Positions 1-10,606 of a DNA stretch of 64,000 nt are shown one piece after another; the first letter of the stretch is position 1, and each line of letters starts with the position of its first letter. Position numbers and translations under genes: made by a program. The notes under the pieces were generated by a model, which was given only the letters and a program-made list of their open reading frames with translations, was not told where the DNA came from and searched no databases. Origin of the DNA: Hydractinia symbiolongicarpus (Eukaryota > Cnidaria > Hydrozoa > Anthoathecata > Hydractiniidae); assembly GCF_029227915.1 (NCBI RefSeq), contig NC_079875.1:29260001-29324000 (forward strand), written 5' to 3'.

Positions 1-120
1 CGAATTTGATCGTATTTGCTCCATAGAGTCTCGCGGCGGTCCTTGCGTAAGCTATTTTGCACAAATACGAAAAATCGTGTAGCAAAACCGTATGTTAAAG
101 ACGGTGTATTTGGAGGCTAA
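1..120. repeat. Dispersed ~120-bp repeat, copy 1
   Basis: This stretch is closely matched, in the same orientation, by 34580-34700. Shared blocks include the run around 80-95 (aaatacgaaaaatcgtgtag) and the spacing around it. Both copies lie on the downstream side of a minus-strand Ty3 pol remnant, so the repeat may derive from a Ty3-related terminal or untranslated region. No coding potential is seen. Confidence 0.75.
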
Positions 121-146
121 ATTCCAATCCATTCCAGTTTTGTTGC

Positions 147-368
147 TTACAGAGAATGAAATACTTCATCATCTTCATCATTGTAAAATGAGGTTTGAAA
201 TAATTGTTCCAGGCCTGGGCTTTGTATCCAGTCTTGCTGGTTGTGATATTCATAAGACACGCGTTTATCGTTATCGTCTCTATAGATTCTAACATCAAAT
301 ATTCTGTACAAGTAAAGTATAGGCAATGATTTCCATCGTAGATGTTCTGTATGTCGTAAGATCTTCCC
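147..368 (-). CDS. Probable terminal exon, unknown protein
   Basis: On the minus strand a strong acceptor (long T-rich tract ending tttcag at 369-371) is followed by 73 open codons and a stop. The peptide begins GKILRHTEHLRW and ends in an acidic tail, YNDEDDEVFHSL. Composition is protein-like and the frame has no break. It lies downstream of the Ty3 pol remnant at 761-2384 on the same strand, so it could be a pol 3' extension, but it resembles no pol domain I recognise. It may instead be the last exon of a host or transposon gene whose other exons lie elsewhere. Function unknown. Confidence 0.45.
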   Translation of the reverse strand, partial: GKILRHTEHLRWKSLPILYLYRIFDVRIYRDDNDKRVSYEYHNQQDWIQSPGLEQLFQTSFYNDEDDEVFHSL

Positions 369-760
369 CTGAAACAATAAAAGAAACAAAATAAAGAAGC
401 TCATGTTAGCATTGTATGTTGCTAAACTGTCTATCTACAAGTATCTGTTTAGCTATGTTGATATTTTCTCCAATGTTCAAGGGTGCGTCGTGGTAAAGTC
501 TTGCGCCGTGGTGTGATATGGTTGCTTGTTGTTCTTGTGCAATGTTGGTGGCAAGTTCTGAGAGTTTTCAACTTCAGGGTTTAGGCGGATCACTCCGTGG
601 GTTTCTACGTCATCCTCCTCCTCAGTGTCTAACGTGTTTCTCTAGTGCTGTCTCTGGTAGTTTTTTATAATAGGTTACATTGCGTGTAATGCGGTGATTG
701 GCATTCATGTTTTGCGCACTTATCATTGTACCTATGTCTGTTACACGATAGGGGTTTGGA
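369..760. other. No recognisable feature
   Basis: Mixed-composition sequence between the terminal exon and the Ty3 integrase remnant. No intact frame, LTR-like terminus or repeat copy was seen. Confidence 0.4.
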
Positions 761-2384
761 TTAAATGACTTTTCTGCGGTACATTGGATCTGATGGTGCT
801 ACGTTGGTGGATGTGTGTGATGTGATGCGATAGGTCATCAAGAATTTTTGAACTTCGTCAATACAATTTTTATTTTCGATGTGTGCGGTGCAAATAACTT
901 TTGTGAGGGGGAGCATAAACCTTTCAACCTCTTTGTTGGCTTGGAGCCACAATGGAGGTATTCGTTAATTTTTGATTCCTTTTTTTAGTGGTGTACTTTT
1001 TCACCTCTTTTAAACGAAATGGCGGCCAAAATGTGCGAAAGTGTTATTGCAGATTGAAGTAAAGGTTTGTGCTGTTCTATTATTTGTAAATGTCATGATA
1101 GGATATCGAGATCTTTTACCGATCATGACTAAAGCATATTTGTTATCTGGTAGTGGTCCAAGATAATCAGTGTTGATTGTTTGGCATACATGTTCTGGAA
1201 TCTGAGTTGGTTATAAAGGTGTTTTACTGTTTGTCTTCACTGTTGCTTGACACTATGCAGTTTTGGATTTCTTCCTCTTTTAGTTCGTCCATACCTATGA
1301 AGCATATTTTGCTTCGCAAAAGTGCTTTTGTTTTAGTAACTCCTTGATGTCCAATATGACCAAGTTTTACCGATATATGATGGTAAGTTCTAGGTAGTAT
1401 AATGCGTTTAGGATAATATTGTTCTCTTCGTTTACGGTAAGTGTATCTTTAAATTTTCTGTAATGCTTTAAACATTTTTGTTTCATCTGAGTGTGGTAAT
1501 TGATCTAACCTGTCCCATGTGTTCGATATAGTGATGTCAATGACTTTTTGTAAGAACGGGTCAGTTTGTGTAGCAAGCTTTATATCGTCTAATGAGTTTT
1601 TGACATTTGAAGTCGGGTGTTGGCTTGGGTAATCGGCGACGTTGTCTCCTGATTTTATTTATTCGGTGGTAAAGATATATTCTTGTTTTTGAAGTAACAT
1701 CCTTTCTATACGTGGGGGCGGTACTGATTTAGGGTTGTTAAGAATGTTTGTCAGAGCTTTATTGTCATTGTAAAGTATGAAAGGTCTTTCTAATAAGTAA
1801 AGGTGATTTTTCTCACATGATATTACTGCTAATGTTTCTTTTTCTATTTCGGAATATCTCATTTCTGTTTTGGCGATCTGGAGGAATAAGCTAGAACTTT
1901 TTTGTCAGCTTTTCCTTTTGTTCTCTGTAACAAAATAGCAGAAATGCCTACTGGACTGGCATCAAAATAAATCAATGTTTCTTTATTCTTGTTGAAGTAA
2001 GAAATGCATGAATCTTCTGACAGTGACTTTTAGCGTTTGAAATGCGGTTTCACACTCTGGACTCCATTCGAACTTCACATTTTTTTGTGTTAGGCATCTA
2101 AGTGGGTCAGTGATGTGCTGTATTGTGAAATGAATCTCTTCACGTAATTTGTCATTCCAAGGAAACTGGGAATTGTTTTCAGATCCCTCTGGACGGTTTG
2201 CATTCTTTAATGCTGACATTTTTTCTGGGCTCGGTTTGATGCCATCAGCTGAGAAGATATAACCAAAATACTTGAGGTTATTTTTATTGAATATACATTT
2301 CTTTAAATTTAAGGTTAGTCCCTTTTCGGCTACAGTACTGGAATCAAGACACCTAACATCGTGAGCGCGTATCATGCGCGACAC
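761..2384 (-). pseudogene. Ty3/gypsy pol remnant (RT end, RNase H, integrase)
   Basis: Read on the minus strand, the order is that of a Ty3/gypsy pol. Around 2280-2000 is the RT thumb and connection, including KYFGYIFSADGIKPSPEKM and a following FEWSPECETAFQTLK. RNase H lies at 1870-1650, with RYSEIEKETLAV and PPPRIERMLLQKQEY. The integrase H2C2 region is near 1440-1250 (LGHIGHQGVTKTKALLRSK) and the integrase core and tail run down to 761 (YLGPLPDNKYA; AHIENKNCIDEVQKFL). Frames shift several times, stops interrupt it, and the RT palm, protease and gag are absent, so it is dead. The active form would copy the element RNA and integrate the cDNA. No LTR was found on either side. Confidence 0.85.
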
Positions 2385-2410
2385 GAATGATCCGTGATCC
2401 TATCGTGATC

Positions 2411-2456
2411 ATCGCGATAGTTGCGATGTATAAAAAAATAACGATGCTATCGCGAT
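2411..2456. repeat. GATC-rich inverted repeat
   Basis: atcgcgatag at 2411-2420 is matched by ctatcgcgat at 2447-2456, a 10-bp perfect stem around a 26-bp spacer. The surrounding 2370-2480 is full of gatc and cgcgat words unlike the neighbouring AT-rich DNA. It could be a decayed transposon end. Confidence 0.5.
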
Positions 2457-2547
2457 CGTCACTATTAATCGTGATTGTCGCCATGGATCGTGAATAACAT
2501 TAAAAATATTAAACAAGTGATGCGGAAATACTTGCATATTAAAAAAC

Positions 2548-2720
2548 TTGTTTTCAAAAGTTATGCAGCACGTTTTTTTGTGTTGTTTTAAAAGTTGTAC
2601 AGCAAAAATTATTTTCGTGCTGTTTCGAAAGTTATACAGAACATACTTGCGCTGTTTTAAAAGATACAGCAGGTTATACTTAGGCTGTTTTGAAATTTAT
2701 ACTGCATGTTATTACTTTCC
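2548..2720. repeat. Degenerate ~40-45 bp tandem repeat
   Basis: Four imperfect units of the form 'ctgtttt(a/g)aaag t(t)atacagca' follow each other. The open frame across them is a by-product of the repeat and is not called as a gene. Confidence 0.6.
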
Positions 2721-2990
2721 GTTTATATAATAAAACACAAAATTTATTATAATAAAAAAGTTAAGTTCTTTTAATATTTTTTGTGCAGTCTTATAAGAAA
2801 ATTAATATTTAAGTGCAAAAAAGTTTCACAGACTATAGGTTCTTTCGCGACAGTAAAATTATTTATTTATTTATTTATTTCATAACGGAGGAGTGTGTTA
2901 CGACATGCGCATTTTACGTTGTTTTATATCATTGAAAAATATTTATGATATTAATTATTTTTCCTAAATGATATCGACTAAGAAATTTAA
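2721..2990. repeat. Simple repeats and a short direct repeat
   Basis: AT-rich DNA with a (ttta)n run near 2860-2880. A 24-bp block at 2881-2904 (cataacggaggagtgtgtta...) is repeated imperfectly at 3029-3052. No gene is seen. Confidence 0.55.
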
Positions 2991-3323
2991 GAAATTTGCA
3001 AGCAGCGTAATTTTAAACATATATTAATCATAACGAAGGAGGGTGTTACGACTTTCATACAGTACAGTGGTGGGTGTGGTGGTGATGGTGATGGTGCGGC
3101 TGCTGTTTCTGCTGCTAGTGGTGGTGGTGGTGGTGGTGCTGCTGCTGCTGGTCCCGATGCTGCTGGTCCCGATGCTGCTGACAGTAGGGGAAGTGGTGAT
3201 GCTGCTGCTGCTGCTAGTGCAGGTAGTGGCTGCGGTGGTGGTGGTGACGAATTTGGTTGTTCTCCTCTGTTTGGCTCACCATCATTTGGTCGACAAAGAA
3301 GAAATAATGTATATAATTTATAA
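2991..3323 (+). other. Gly/Ala-rich low-complexity ORF, possible exon
   Basis: A 110-codon frame is open from the stop before 2991 to the TAA at 3321-3323. It has no ATG at its head. The middle (3060-3260) is a GGT/GCT microsatellite giving runs of Gly and Ala broken by GPDAA twice. The end is ordinary protein-like sequence, EFGCSPLFGSPSFGRQRR. It might be an exon with an expanded repeat or only a chance frame through a trinucleotide tract. The frame shifted by one base gives a Val/Leu run and is a shadow. Confidence 0.25.
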
Positions 3324-3475
3324 CATCCTTTCTTTCCTTATTGATTGCATCAAGATGTTCTTACGAAATAATAGAAGAAGTGAAATTACTTTTGTAATGG
3401 TACCTTCTATAAAGGGAACATTTTACTTTTTTATCTGAACTAAATGTAACTTATTTTTTTACTTTTATGAAATTT
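3324..3475. other. No recognisable feature
   Basis: AT-rich spacer between the low-complexity ORF and the outer edge of the inverted-repeat arm. Confidence 0.4.
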
Positions 3476-4410
3476 TCCATCGCGTGAAATAAGAAAATTA
3501 TCTCGCTAAGACAATCAGCCATTGATTCTCATGTTTTTGAAAGGGTGTTTGCTTCAATGTGCACTCTGAAGCGATCAAAGATAGCCATCGGTTTTGCTAA
3601 AGAACTCTCACATGGAAAAGTAAACATTCTTTGCATTTCTTAATAGTCAGCCATTAAACGTGTGGAAAGGCTTTGGTATTAAATTACTTTTGTGGAAAAT
3701 TTATAGTTGGTATTGCGCCTTTATTCAAAAGGGATGAAAGGGGATGCATTCCACCAAAGTTTACTTCAAGTGATGAGAGAATCAAACTAAACAACATATA
3801 CGGCTACAAAATTTTTATTATCCACAGTATCTACCAGCAACCTAATCCAAGAATTGACAATGAATTATCTCATTTGCAACAGACTGAATTTTACACACAG
3901 TAATTAAATGTTTCTTTCATCGTCACTACTACTGCTATTGTCATTAATTTCCTCATGTCTCATCTGTGAGAAAAAATGAACTGTTTATGCCAAAAGGCAA
4001 CCGTTTAGAAGTAGCAGATCCACCCCATATCTTTACTAAAAAATCGTAGTGTTCAAAAACAAGTTTACCACTTCCAGAACGAGAACCAGATATTACTGGT
4101 TTTGAAATTTCACAGAACAGATTTCCTTTGTTTTTTCAATAACAATTTTTCCCTTTTCTTTGAACAACGCAGTTTTGGAAGTGGTTAACTATTATCTTTT
4201 GTGGTGTCTATGTTTCTTCTTATTCTTATTCCTCGTTACTAGTATATATTCTTAAAAAAATAGTAACACGACAAAAAAATAGTAACACTTAAAACTGTTT
4301 AAAGCGGTAGGAATGTCCACCTGTCAGCTTTCTCAACGACAGTCTCTTTTAATTGTTACTTGTAAATCATGGTTTAAATTTTTTTGTTTTTTCACGACCA
4401 TTAATTTCCT
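3476..4410. repeat. Left arm, outer part, of large inverted repeat
   Basis: This segment matches the reverse complement of 15222-16225 almost throughout with small indels. Examples are the blocks around 3500-3620 versus 16090-16210, 3680-3850 versus 15840-16020, and 4300-4380 versus 15240-15330. Homology begins at the cacgcgatg word (3479; its complement is near 16220). Short open frames inside both arms are fragments only. The arm is interrupted after about 4410 by the retrotransposon-bearing insertion and resumes at about 8970. Confidence 0.85.
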
Positions 4411-4667
4411 AATTATTTTTCCTTAAATTTTCAGGATTAAACAATAGACATAGTCATGCCACCAAAATCTTTACCTTCGATTGGACTATTTTTCGTGAGC
4501 TACTGCATTTCAGCAAATAGTGAAGAGGGGTAAGGGAGACAGACTGTAACGTTTCTCTCTGAAGCTATATGCAAAATTCAAAATAATGCAAGAATAAAGG
4601 ATTTTTTTTTTATTTTTGTCTACAAAAATGAGTATATTTTGTGTGAAAGAATAAATTCTTTTTCTTT
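4411..4667. other. AT-rich spacer beside the retrotransposon
   Basis: This stretch is absent from the equivalent place in the right arm (15222), so it belongs to the inserted DNA or to arm sequence lost on the right. No gene was recognised. Confidence 0.4.
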
Positions 4668-4893
4668 TTTTTTTCTTTTTTTTTTTTTTTTTAAAGTGGC
4701 TAGCCCAGAAAATCACAAAAACCTATAGTTAGTGGATTGTTTCCACTGGGGGCCACTAGAACAAAAAAAAAACAAAAAATGATAAACCTTAGACTGCCTC
4801 AGCTCAATCAAACATAGTAACATTTATAATCTGTGAAAATTGAAAAGAAAAAGAATAAAAAACAAAAATTAAAAAATTAAAAAGTGATCTCCA

Positions 4894-5430
4894 TTAGAAT
4901 TTGCCAAATACATTAGAGATGGAAGTCTTAAACGAAAGTAGACTTTCATCACAGGTCACTTGGTCTGGAAGATTATTCCACACTTTTGCAGCTCTAAATG
5001 GGAAGGCTTTTTTGCCAAATTCCGTGTTGACCAAGGGAAGTGTGAACCTGTTTTTTGAAGCTCCTCTTGTTTGATGATTATGACAGTTTTTTGTCAAAAG
5101 GAATTTTGAGCGCATGTAATCAGGAGCAATGTGATTTATGGCTTTGAAAACTAATATGGCATCGTTTTTGATGAGTAAATTATTCAGTGAATATTCCCTC
5201 TCTTTCCCAAGAAAGGTACGGACACATTTTAATCGTTTTTCTAGTTTTCCCAATCTACCTTGGGTGACACAAGCCCATGCCGAGGAGCAGTAGTTGAAAT
5301 ATGGCATGACAAGTGCATTAATTAAAAGGTTTTTTGTGTGAGGTGTTAAACAGGATGCAATGGTTCTAATTTTAGAATATTTAATTAGTATTTTTCTATT
5401 AATGTCATTAATGTGCTTTTCCCATTGCAT
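4894..5430 (-). pseudogene. Non-LTR RT C-terminal region
   Basis: The 178-codon frame continues the RT after a frameshift near 5440 (…LNILG in one frame, then QWEKHINDINRK in the next). It has the conserved CR1/L2 C-terminal features: LINALVMPYFNYCSSAW, the KLEKRLKCVRT-type helix, and RAAKVWNNLPDQV near the end. It is followed by about 200 bases of A/T-rich 3' untranslated sequence and the tail. Confidence 0.85.
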
Positions 5431-5444
5431 TTTTTGATCAAATG

Positions 5445-6656
5445 TTACCCCAAGATATTTAACTTTTCGCTCCTCTTCAAAGGAATACCCATATAGTTGA
5501 TAGATTTGTTCTCAACTTTTTTTAACTGGCTGTGGTTGCCGAAAAAGATTGTTTCAGTTTTGTCCGTATTAATAGTCATTTTGTTATTATTCAGCCAGAG
5601 GTCGACTTGCGAAAGTTCTAACTCGACCTGGGAGACAAGGGTATCCAAGTTTTTATGAGACGAAATAATTATTGTATCATCCGCATATAGATGGTGGTAG
5701 TTTGAATTGATGACAGATTTTAAGTCATCAATATACAAAAGAAAGAGCAGGGGCCCCAACACAGATCCCTGCGGCACCCCAAAAGCGTCTTCATGAAGCA
5801 GATCTGATCCTGTGTCGTTTACAAGAGTCAGCTGCATTCGGTCCGTTAAGTAGGACTCGAACCAGTCAAAGGCAGCATCTCTGATGCCAAAACACCATAG
5901 TTTTTTTAACAAAATTTTATGATCAACAGTGTCAAAAGCTTTTTTAAGGTCAATGAGCACAGCACAAACAAAGTTATGTTGGTCGAGCTCAGTAAGAATA
6001 AAATCAGAGACATCGACTACTGCAGTTTCTGTGGAAAAGAGTTTTCGAAATCCGGACTGTCTGTCATTCAGGAAGTTGTGCTCAGAAATAAAATGAGACA
6101 TTTGCTCATGCACTAACTTTTCAAAAATTTTCATAGGAATTGGCAAAATGGAGATAGGCCGATAATTAGTAGGATCTGTTTTATTGCCACTTTTAAAAAT
6201 AGGCGAGACCCTTTTAGTCTTCCAACATTTAGGTACATAACCAGTAAATAAAGATTTGTTGAAAAGACTTGATAAATAAATACTTAAAACTGACGAACCT
6301 GCTTTTAGCAGTCGTGAACCAATTCCGTCCAAGCCTGTAGCTTTATTAAGTTTTAGTGATCTAATTATTTTTTCGACACTTTTGGTCTCAATACGAGCCC
6401 ACCGAAAATCGTGTCCGCTAACAGGTGGATTAACATTAGTAGTGTCAGAAGTAAATTTAGAGGCTAGTTTGGCACCAACACTGACAAAAAATGAATTGAA
6501 TGTGTTGGAAATTTCTTTTGGGTGAGAAGTTTCTGTACCATCGTTTTGGACTACTCGTTTTATCGAGGTAGTATTGCCTGACTTATCAGGAACCAGTTTT
6601 TTTAGGGTTTTCCAAAGTTGTTTTGGCCGTTTTTTGAAAGTCCTGCAAAACGTCAT
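5445..6656 (-). pseudogene. Non-LTR reverse transcriptase domain
   Basis: This frame continues the endonuclease frame after a shift. It carries the RT blocks in order: a fingers region (LNKATGLDGIGSRLLKAG; NYRPISILP), the palm with LIDLKKAFDTVDH, GVPQGSVLGPLLFLLYIDDL, and the catalytic YADDTIIIS. The thumb region follows. This is a typical CR1/L2-group RT that would copy element RNA at a nicked chromosomal site. The core catalytic aspartates are present. The break at the C-terminal end (near 5440) moves the rest of the protein to another frame. Confidence 0.9.
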
Positions 6657-6814
6657 TATAGTACTCGTTTTTGAGGCGATTTTTGAGACCTATTACCTGG
6701 TTCCTTTTTTGTTTGAAAGCTTCCCAGTCTATGATGGATTTTGTTTTTGATGCTTACCGTTTCAAGAAGTCTCTTTCTTTGATGGCTATTATTAATTCAT
6801 CAGTGACCCATGCC

Positions 6815-8404
6815 TCAACACGGCCAAAATCTATGTGTTTTGAAAGGGGCATGTTTGTCAGCCACTGTTTTAACATTTTTATTCAGTTTCTCACATGCTT
6901 TATCAAGGTCATCAAAATTATTAAAATATGACCAGTCTAAATTCCTGAGGTCCTTCAGAAAAGCCTCTTCACTGAAGTTCTTGTAGCTACGAACCTTGCA
7001 TGTTTTAGGTTCAAATTTTGGCCTTTTGAATTTTCTGATCACATAAACTAAATTGTGATCACTGATGCCTAAATCCATGACACCAGTTTTAGAAATACAA
7101 GAACTGTTAGAAAGTATCAAGTCTATAAGAGTGCTACTATTTTCAGTAACACGAGTTGGCTCCGTAATATGTTGTTTTAGGAAAAGAGTGGAGCATAATT
7201 CCTTTATTTTGGAGGAAAGAGCATATTTTGAAAGCATGTTACAGTTAAAATCTCCCAAGATAAAAACTTCTTTTTCTTTTGGGAGCTTGTTAAAACACTG
7301 TTTAAAATGAGTACACAGGTTTTCGGTACTCTGCAAATCACTACCTCCAGGTGGCCTGTAAACCCCACACACGTTAATAGGTTTAGTTTTTTTCAGGCAC
7401 ACTTTCACCCATAGTGATTCAACATTTTCGAAGTAAAGGTGTTTTAAAAGGTGGCTATCCAAGTTCTCATTAACAAAAATTAGAACACCCCCACCTCGTC
7501 TATTCCGATCATTCCTATAACAAACATAGCCATCAATTTTAACGTCATTGTCAGTGATGGTGTCATCAATTTTGGTTTCACAGATGGAGAATACATCAAG
7601 TTTTGTTTGATGTAGCAGAAGTTTAACATAGTCTAGTTTGGATGACAGACCATTAATGTTGAGATGGGCCATTTTTAAGCCCTTCCCATTTCTGATTGCC
7701 TCAAAATCAAAGTTTTCATCAATAGTAATATTGATGTTGTCCGGAATTTCGTCACCAAATGACTCCTCATTAGCAAAGGGCAAATTACGAGAAAGACAGG
7801 GACTGCAAACAAAAAACAGTTTATCTTCAGGAGTCTTCATAAATTGTTGATATTTTTTATCAGAAATACGCTCACATTTTTTATGAGCCCATAATCCACA
7901 CTTGTCACAAGAAAGTGCTTTGTGTGTTTTTGCCACAGGTTTTAAGCATGAAGAACAGGGATACTTAACAGGACCTGGGTTGAGGCAGATGTCCCCTGAC
8001 AAGAGGATTAAAAAATAGAAATACTTGTGCCTGCTTGGCTTAAGTTTTGATAAAGCCATTAATTTTAATTGGAGAGTGAGCTGGCTTTCAGAAACTCTAT
8101 TGCAGGCATCAAGTGAAGAGATAGAAAAGAAACTCCTATCTAGTCGACTCATTTCGTTGTTGTTGGGTGAGCTACTTTTGAACGAAGGTTTTGTATTGCT
8201 CAAAAATACAACGAACACAAAAATCAGTTTTAGCGTAAATGTGGGGCTTCCTACCTGAGTAAAGTTATTTTTAAGTCGTAGAGAGATCATTCTACGGTTA
8301 TGTGCTCTTCCAAAACTATGTTTGAAGGATCTGAGGCAAGCCCTTTTCCTTACGATGTTACACAGAAGGAGCAGCAGGAACCCACAACACAGCAAAGCTA
8401 CCAT
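6815..8404 (-). pseudogene. Non-LTR ORF: PHD-like finger plus AP endonuclease
   Basis: I place the start at the ATG at 8402-8404, before a hydrophobic stretch (MVALLCCGFLLLLLC). The motif GDICLNPGP precedes a C4HC3-type finger (CSSCLKP, CDKCGLWAHKKC, FVCSPCL), the usual N-terminal layout of CR1/L2-like proteins in cnidarians. The endonuclease follows with MAHLNINGLSSKLDYV, ICETKIDD, RRGGGVLIFV, GDFNCNML and SDHNLVYV, which supply the catalytic and metal-binding residues of the exonuclease/endonuclease/phosphatase fold. It would nick target DNA for target-primed reverse transcription. The frame runs into a stop just after HAPFKTHRFWP, where a frameshift separates it from the RT part. Confidence 0.85.
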
Positions 8405-8660
8405 ATTAGATGATAGATGGATAAAAAACTGACTGGGATAAAAACAATTTATTAACAAAAACAATAATTTAAAAAACTTACAAAACAACAAATTAAAGAA
8501 ATGAAAAGATATAAATGAAGTAAAGAAGGCAGTACAGTATATAATAAATCAAAAAGGACTTAGCTGTCAAAGCAGGAGCTCTTCAAGCTTTAGTCTTCTT
8601 TTTTCTTTCTTCGACTTAGCGCGCCAAGACCGGAGCGTTTTAGATACGTCCGACCTCAAC

Positions 8661-8714
8661 GAGAGCTAAGCTCGGAATGAGAGCTAAGCACGGAATGAGA
8701 GCTAAGCACGGAAT
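8661..8714. repeat. Three tandem 18-bp units at retrotransposon 5' end
   Basis: gagagctaagctcggaat is followed by two copies of gagagctaagcacggaat. Short 5' repeats of this kind occur in the untranslated leader of some non-LTR elements and could carry promoter sites. That role is inference. Confidence 0.7.
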
Positions 8715-8740
8715 AAATAGAACAAGTTTCACAGTGGTGG

Positions 8741-8969
8741 AGGGTAATTAATCTGTCATGTGGTCACATTAGTTTTGATACCAGCACCATTACAACTATT
8801 ATCCCAGACTAACTTTGATGATTCAGTATCTTTTTAAGTTCTAGTGAAAAGAAAAAAAAAACATTTGGCACAAATTATACATAAAAAGGCGTTAAGAAGT
8901 GTCAATGTTTCATTGTTTACTTTGGAAAGGCATGTACTTAGTTGTATTCTATCACGTGTCAGGTAGCTA
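8741..8969. other. Sequence of uncertain origin before arm resumes
   Basis: This part has no counterpart in the right arm. A minus-strand frame continues the arm peptide (GEEAEQVNSYLTRDRIQLS) for about 45 codons, so it may be arm sequence deleted on the right rather than part of the retrotransposon. Confidence 0.4.
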
Positions 8970-9790
8970 TTAACTTGTTCAGCTTCTTCACCTGATGTGT
9001 TTACCTGGAGAACATGATTTGGAATCATGTTATTGACATAGCATTGTAACGTAACAAACTGAAAATTAAAAAATCTGTATGTATTTGACCTGACAAGACA
9101 TCTGGTTTAGTTTCGCCAGGCATCACTGAGACTGGGAGTTTCATTGGATCGGAAATAAACGAGTCGTGTAAATCGAGCCATAGCCAATATTTAAAAGTAT
9201 TCAATCATTAGGAACCTCATTAACAATGGCAAATCATCACCCGCAGCATATTCGTATCTCTTCATTTATTTTTGTCAAGGTTATCTTTGGTATATTTCCC
9301 AAAGTTTGATTGGGTCAAGAGTTATTTTTTGTGCACATTGATTGAACTTTTCATCATTAATAAGGAAATCATAAAAGTGCATTAACAAGGACAAATACTT
9401 CTTCACTAACAGTTGGGCATACGATTATTTTTCGCAGTATTTGGCAAGAAACTCATTTTTAATGATGTTCTGGTCCAGGAGGGCTGCTAAGTCATTCGTT
9501 TTCATAGCTTTCATAATATTTTAAATGTTTAAAACTTCCCTAGATGTGGTACTGGCATCTAATCTCCCTCCATCAACTGATGTCAACTGACAGGTATCGA
9601 AAAATGCATTTCTTGAATACACTTTTCCGTATCTATACATGTAAGCTGTTTTATGTGTTTTTTATTGTAATTTGGTACATATCCTTTTCTAAAACCGCTT
9701 CCATAAATTCTTTACAATGATGCCTTCATTGGACTTTATGCACATTAAAAACTTGTCTAGTTCACCCGATAGTTCATCTTTCTTCTCCAA
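8970..9790. repeat. Left arm, inner part, of large inverted repeat
   Basis: Matches the reverse complement of 14445-15222. Clear blocks are 8984-9030 (gaacatgatttggaatcatg), 9100-9290 and 9470-9770. Homology stops at the Leu-Asp-Lys-Phe coding block near 9765 and 14450, inward of which the two sides differ. Confidence 0.85.
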
Positions 9791-9883
9791 AAACATTCTA
9801 TCACGCAACCTTTTCACTGATTTGACAAGATAGTAATTTAAGTTGTGCCACATTCCAGCCTTTAAACTTTTATATTCTATCAT
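9689..9883 (-). pseudogene. Fragment of a zinc-finger/recombinase-like repeat protein
   Basis: A 64-codon frame reads SLKAGMWHNLNYYLVKSVKRL … ELDKFLMCIKSNEGIIVKNL. The same region recurs in the right arm (14446-14525) and a related N-terminal block (NLYYLIKRAAQLLQFYL) occurs at 17580-17640. I associate this layout with an uncharacterised repeat protein family, common in cnidarian genomes, that has C2H2 fingers followed by a helical domain resembling the core-binding part of tyrosine recombinases. That link is memory-based and weak. All copies here are broken by stops. Confidence 0.4.
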
Positions 9884-10492
9884 TGTTACAGAGTTACTTC
9901 ATAAAAAAACATATTTAAGTGAGTACCCTTGATTAAAAATCTTTTGTTTGGCGTCATCTATACGGAAATCGAAAAGATATAATACTAGGGATGTTTTCAG
10001 TTCTGTAAGTTTCCATATCTTAGTTATAAAACTGTAGTCTATGTTATCAACTGTTACTGACTTGTACCAGGTTTTCGTTCAGTTATTTGACTCGTGTTTG
10101 CAAAAGTTTCCCTCAGTTTGTTTCTATATTTAGATTTGCTCAAAAAGCCATGGTTTTTTAAAAATACTTTTAACAGCAGTAAAATTTAAAATCATTCCTT
10201 CGTCTTAGCTAAAAAGATTCACCCAAAACCTAGATAAAATACCAAAAAACACAACAATCTATAGTTTAAAAAATGACATATTTTCCAATTGCCAAAAAGA
10301 TATTTCTACTAAAAAATAGAAACTTGATATAATTCATATCAATTGTTGACAAAAGGTCTGCATTCCAATCCAAATCACCAAAGGCGTTAGACACTTGTCT
10401 GATTACAGCATGACTTTAGTGTTATCATCAGTTTTGAAAATATTCTCCTCTTCTACCCAATCCAGCAGGATTAGAAACCTACAAAAAGAAGA
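9884..10492. other. Unassigned interior of inverted-repeat element
   Basis: AT-rich. A minus-strand stretch near 10040-9900 (VDNIDYSFITKIWKL … LVLYLFDFRIDD) looks faintly coding but I cannot place it. Confidence 0.3.
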
Positions 10493-10606
10493 TTGTCGCT
10501 TTATAATCCGAGTCTTTTTCTCCTTCTTGTGCAGAAATAAGTTCACCAATATATTCTCCTATGAATTCATCCTTCTTAATTAGTCCAGTTACAAAGACTA
10601 CAAAAC
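10493..10606 (-). pseudogene. SET-domain exon (N-terminal SET motif)
   Basis: A minus-strand exon lies between an acceptor (cttttctgtag at 10607-10617) and a donor (gtaggt at 10487-10492). It encodes FVTGLIKKDEFIGEYIGELI followed by SAQEGEKDSDYKATIFF. The pattern 'G-[lI]-K-K-x-E-F-I-x-E-Y-x-G-E-[lI]-I-S-x-x-E' is the start of SET methyltransferase domains, closest to the EZH type. SET proteins methylate histone lysines. The following SET parts (NHS…C box and the GEEL..DY end) are not recognisable nearby, so this is an orphan exon. Its place inside the inverted repeat suggests capture of a host gene piece, which is inference. Confidence 0.5.

Larger units (their letters stand above)
4668..8740 (-). 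mobile_element. CR1/L2-like non-LTR retrotransposon, near full length
   Basis: The minus strand carries, 5' to 3', a PHD-like zinc finger, an apurinic-type endonuclease, a reverse transcriptase and a conserved C-terminal region, then an A-rich 3' tail (the T run at 4668-4692 on the plus strand). The upstream end holds three 18-bp repeats at 8661-8714. The element sits inside the left arm of the inverted repeat, whose right arm lacks it, so it inserted after the arms formed. Frameshifts between 6656 and 6815 and near 5440 break the long ORF, so this copy is inactive. Confidence 0.85.

Noticed and set aside
3043-3438. Val/Leu-rich plus-strand ORF through the GGT/GCT tract
   Set aside because: It is the one-base-shifted reading of a trinucleotide repeat; the Gly/Ala frame ends in more protein-like sequence.
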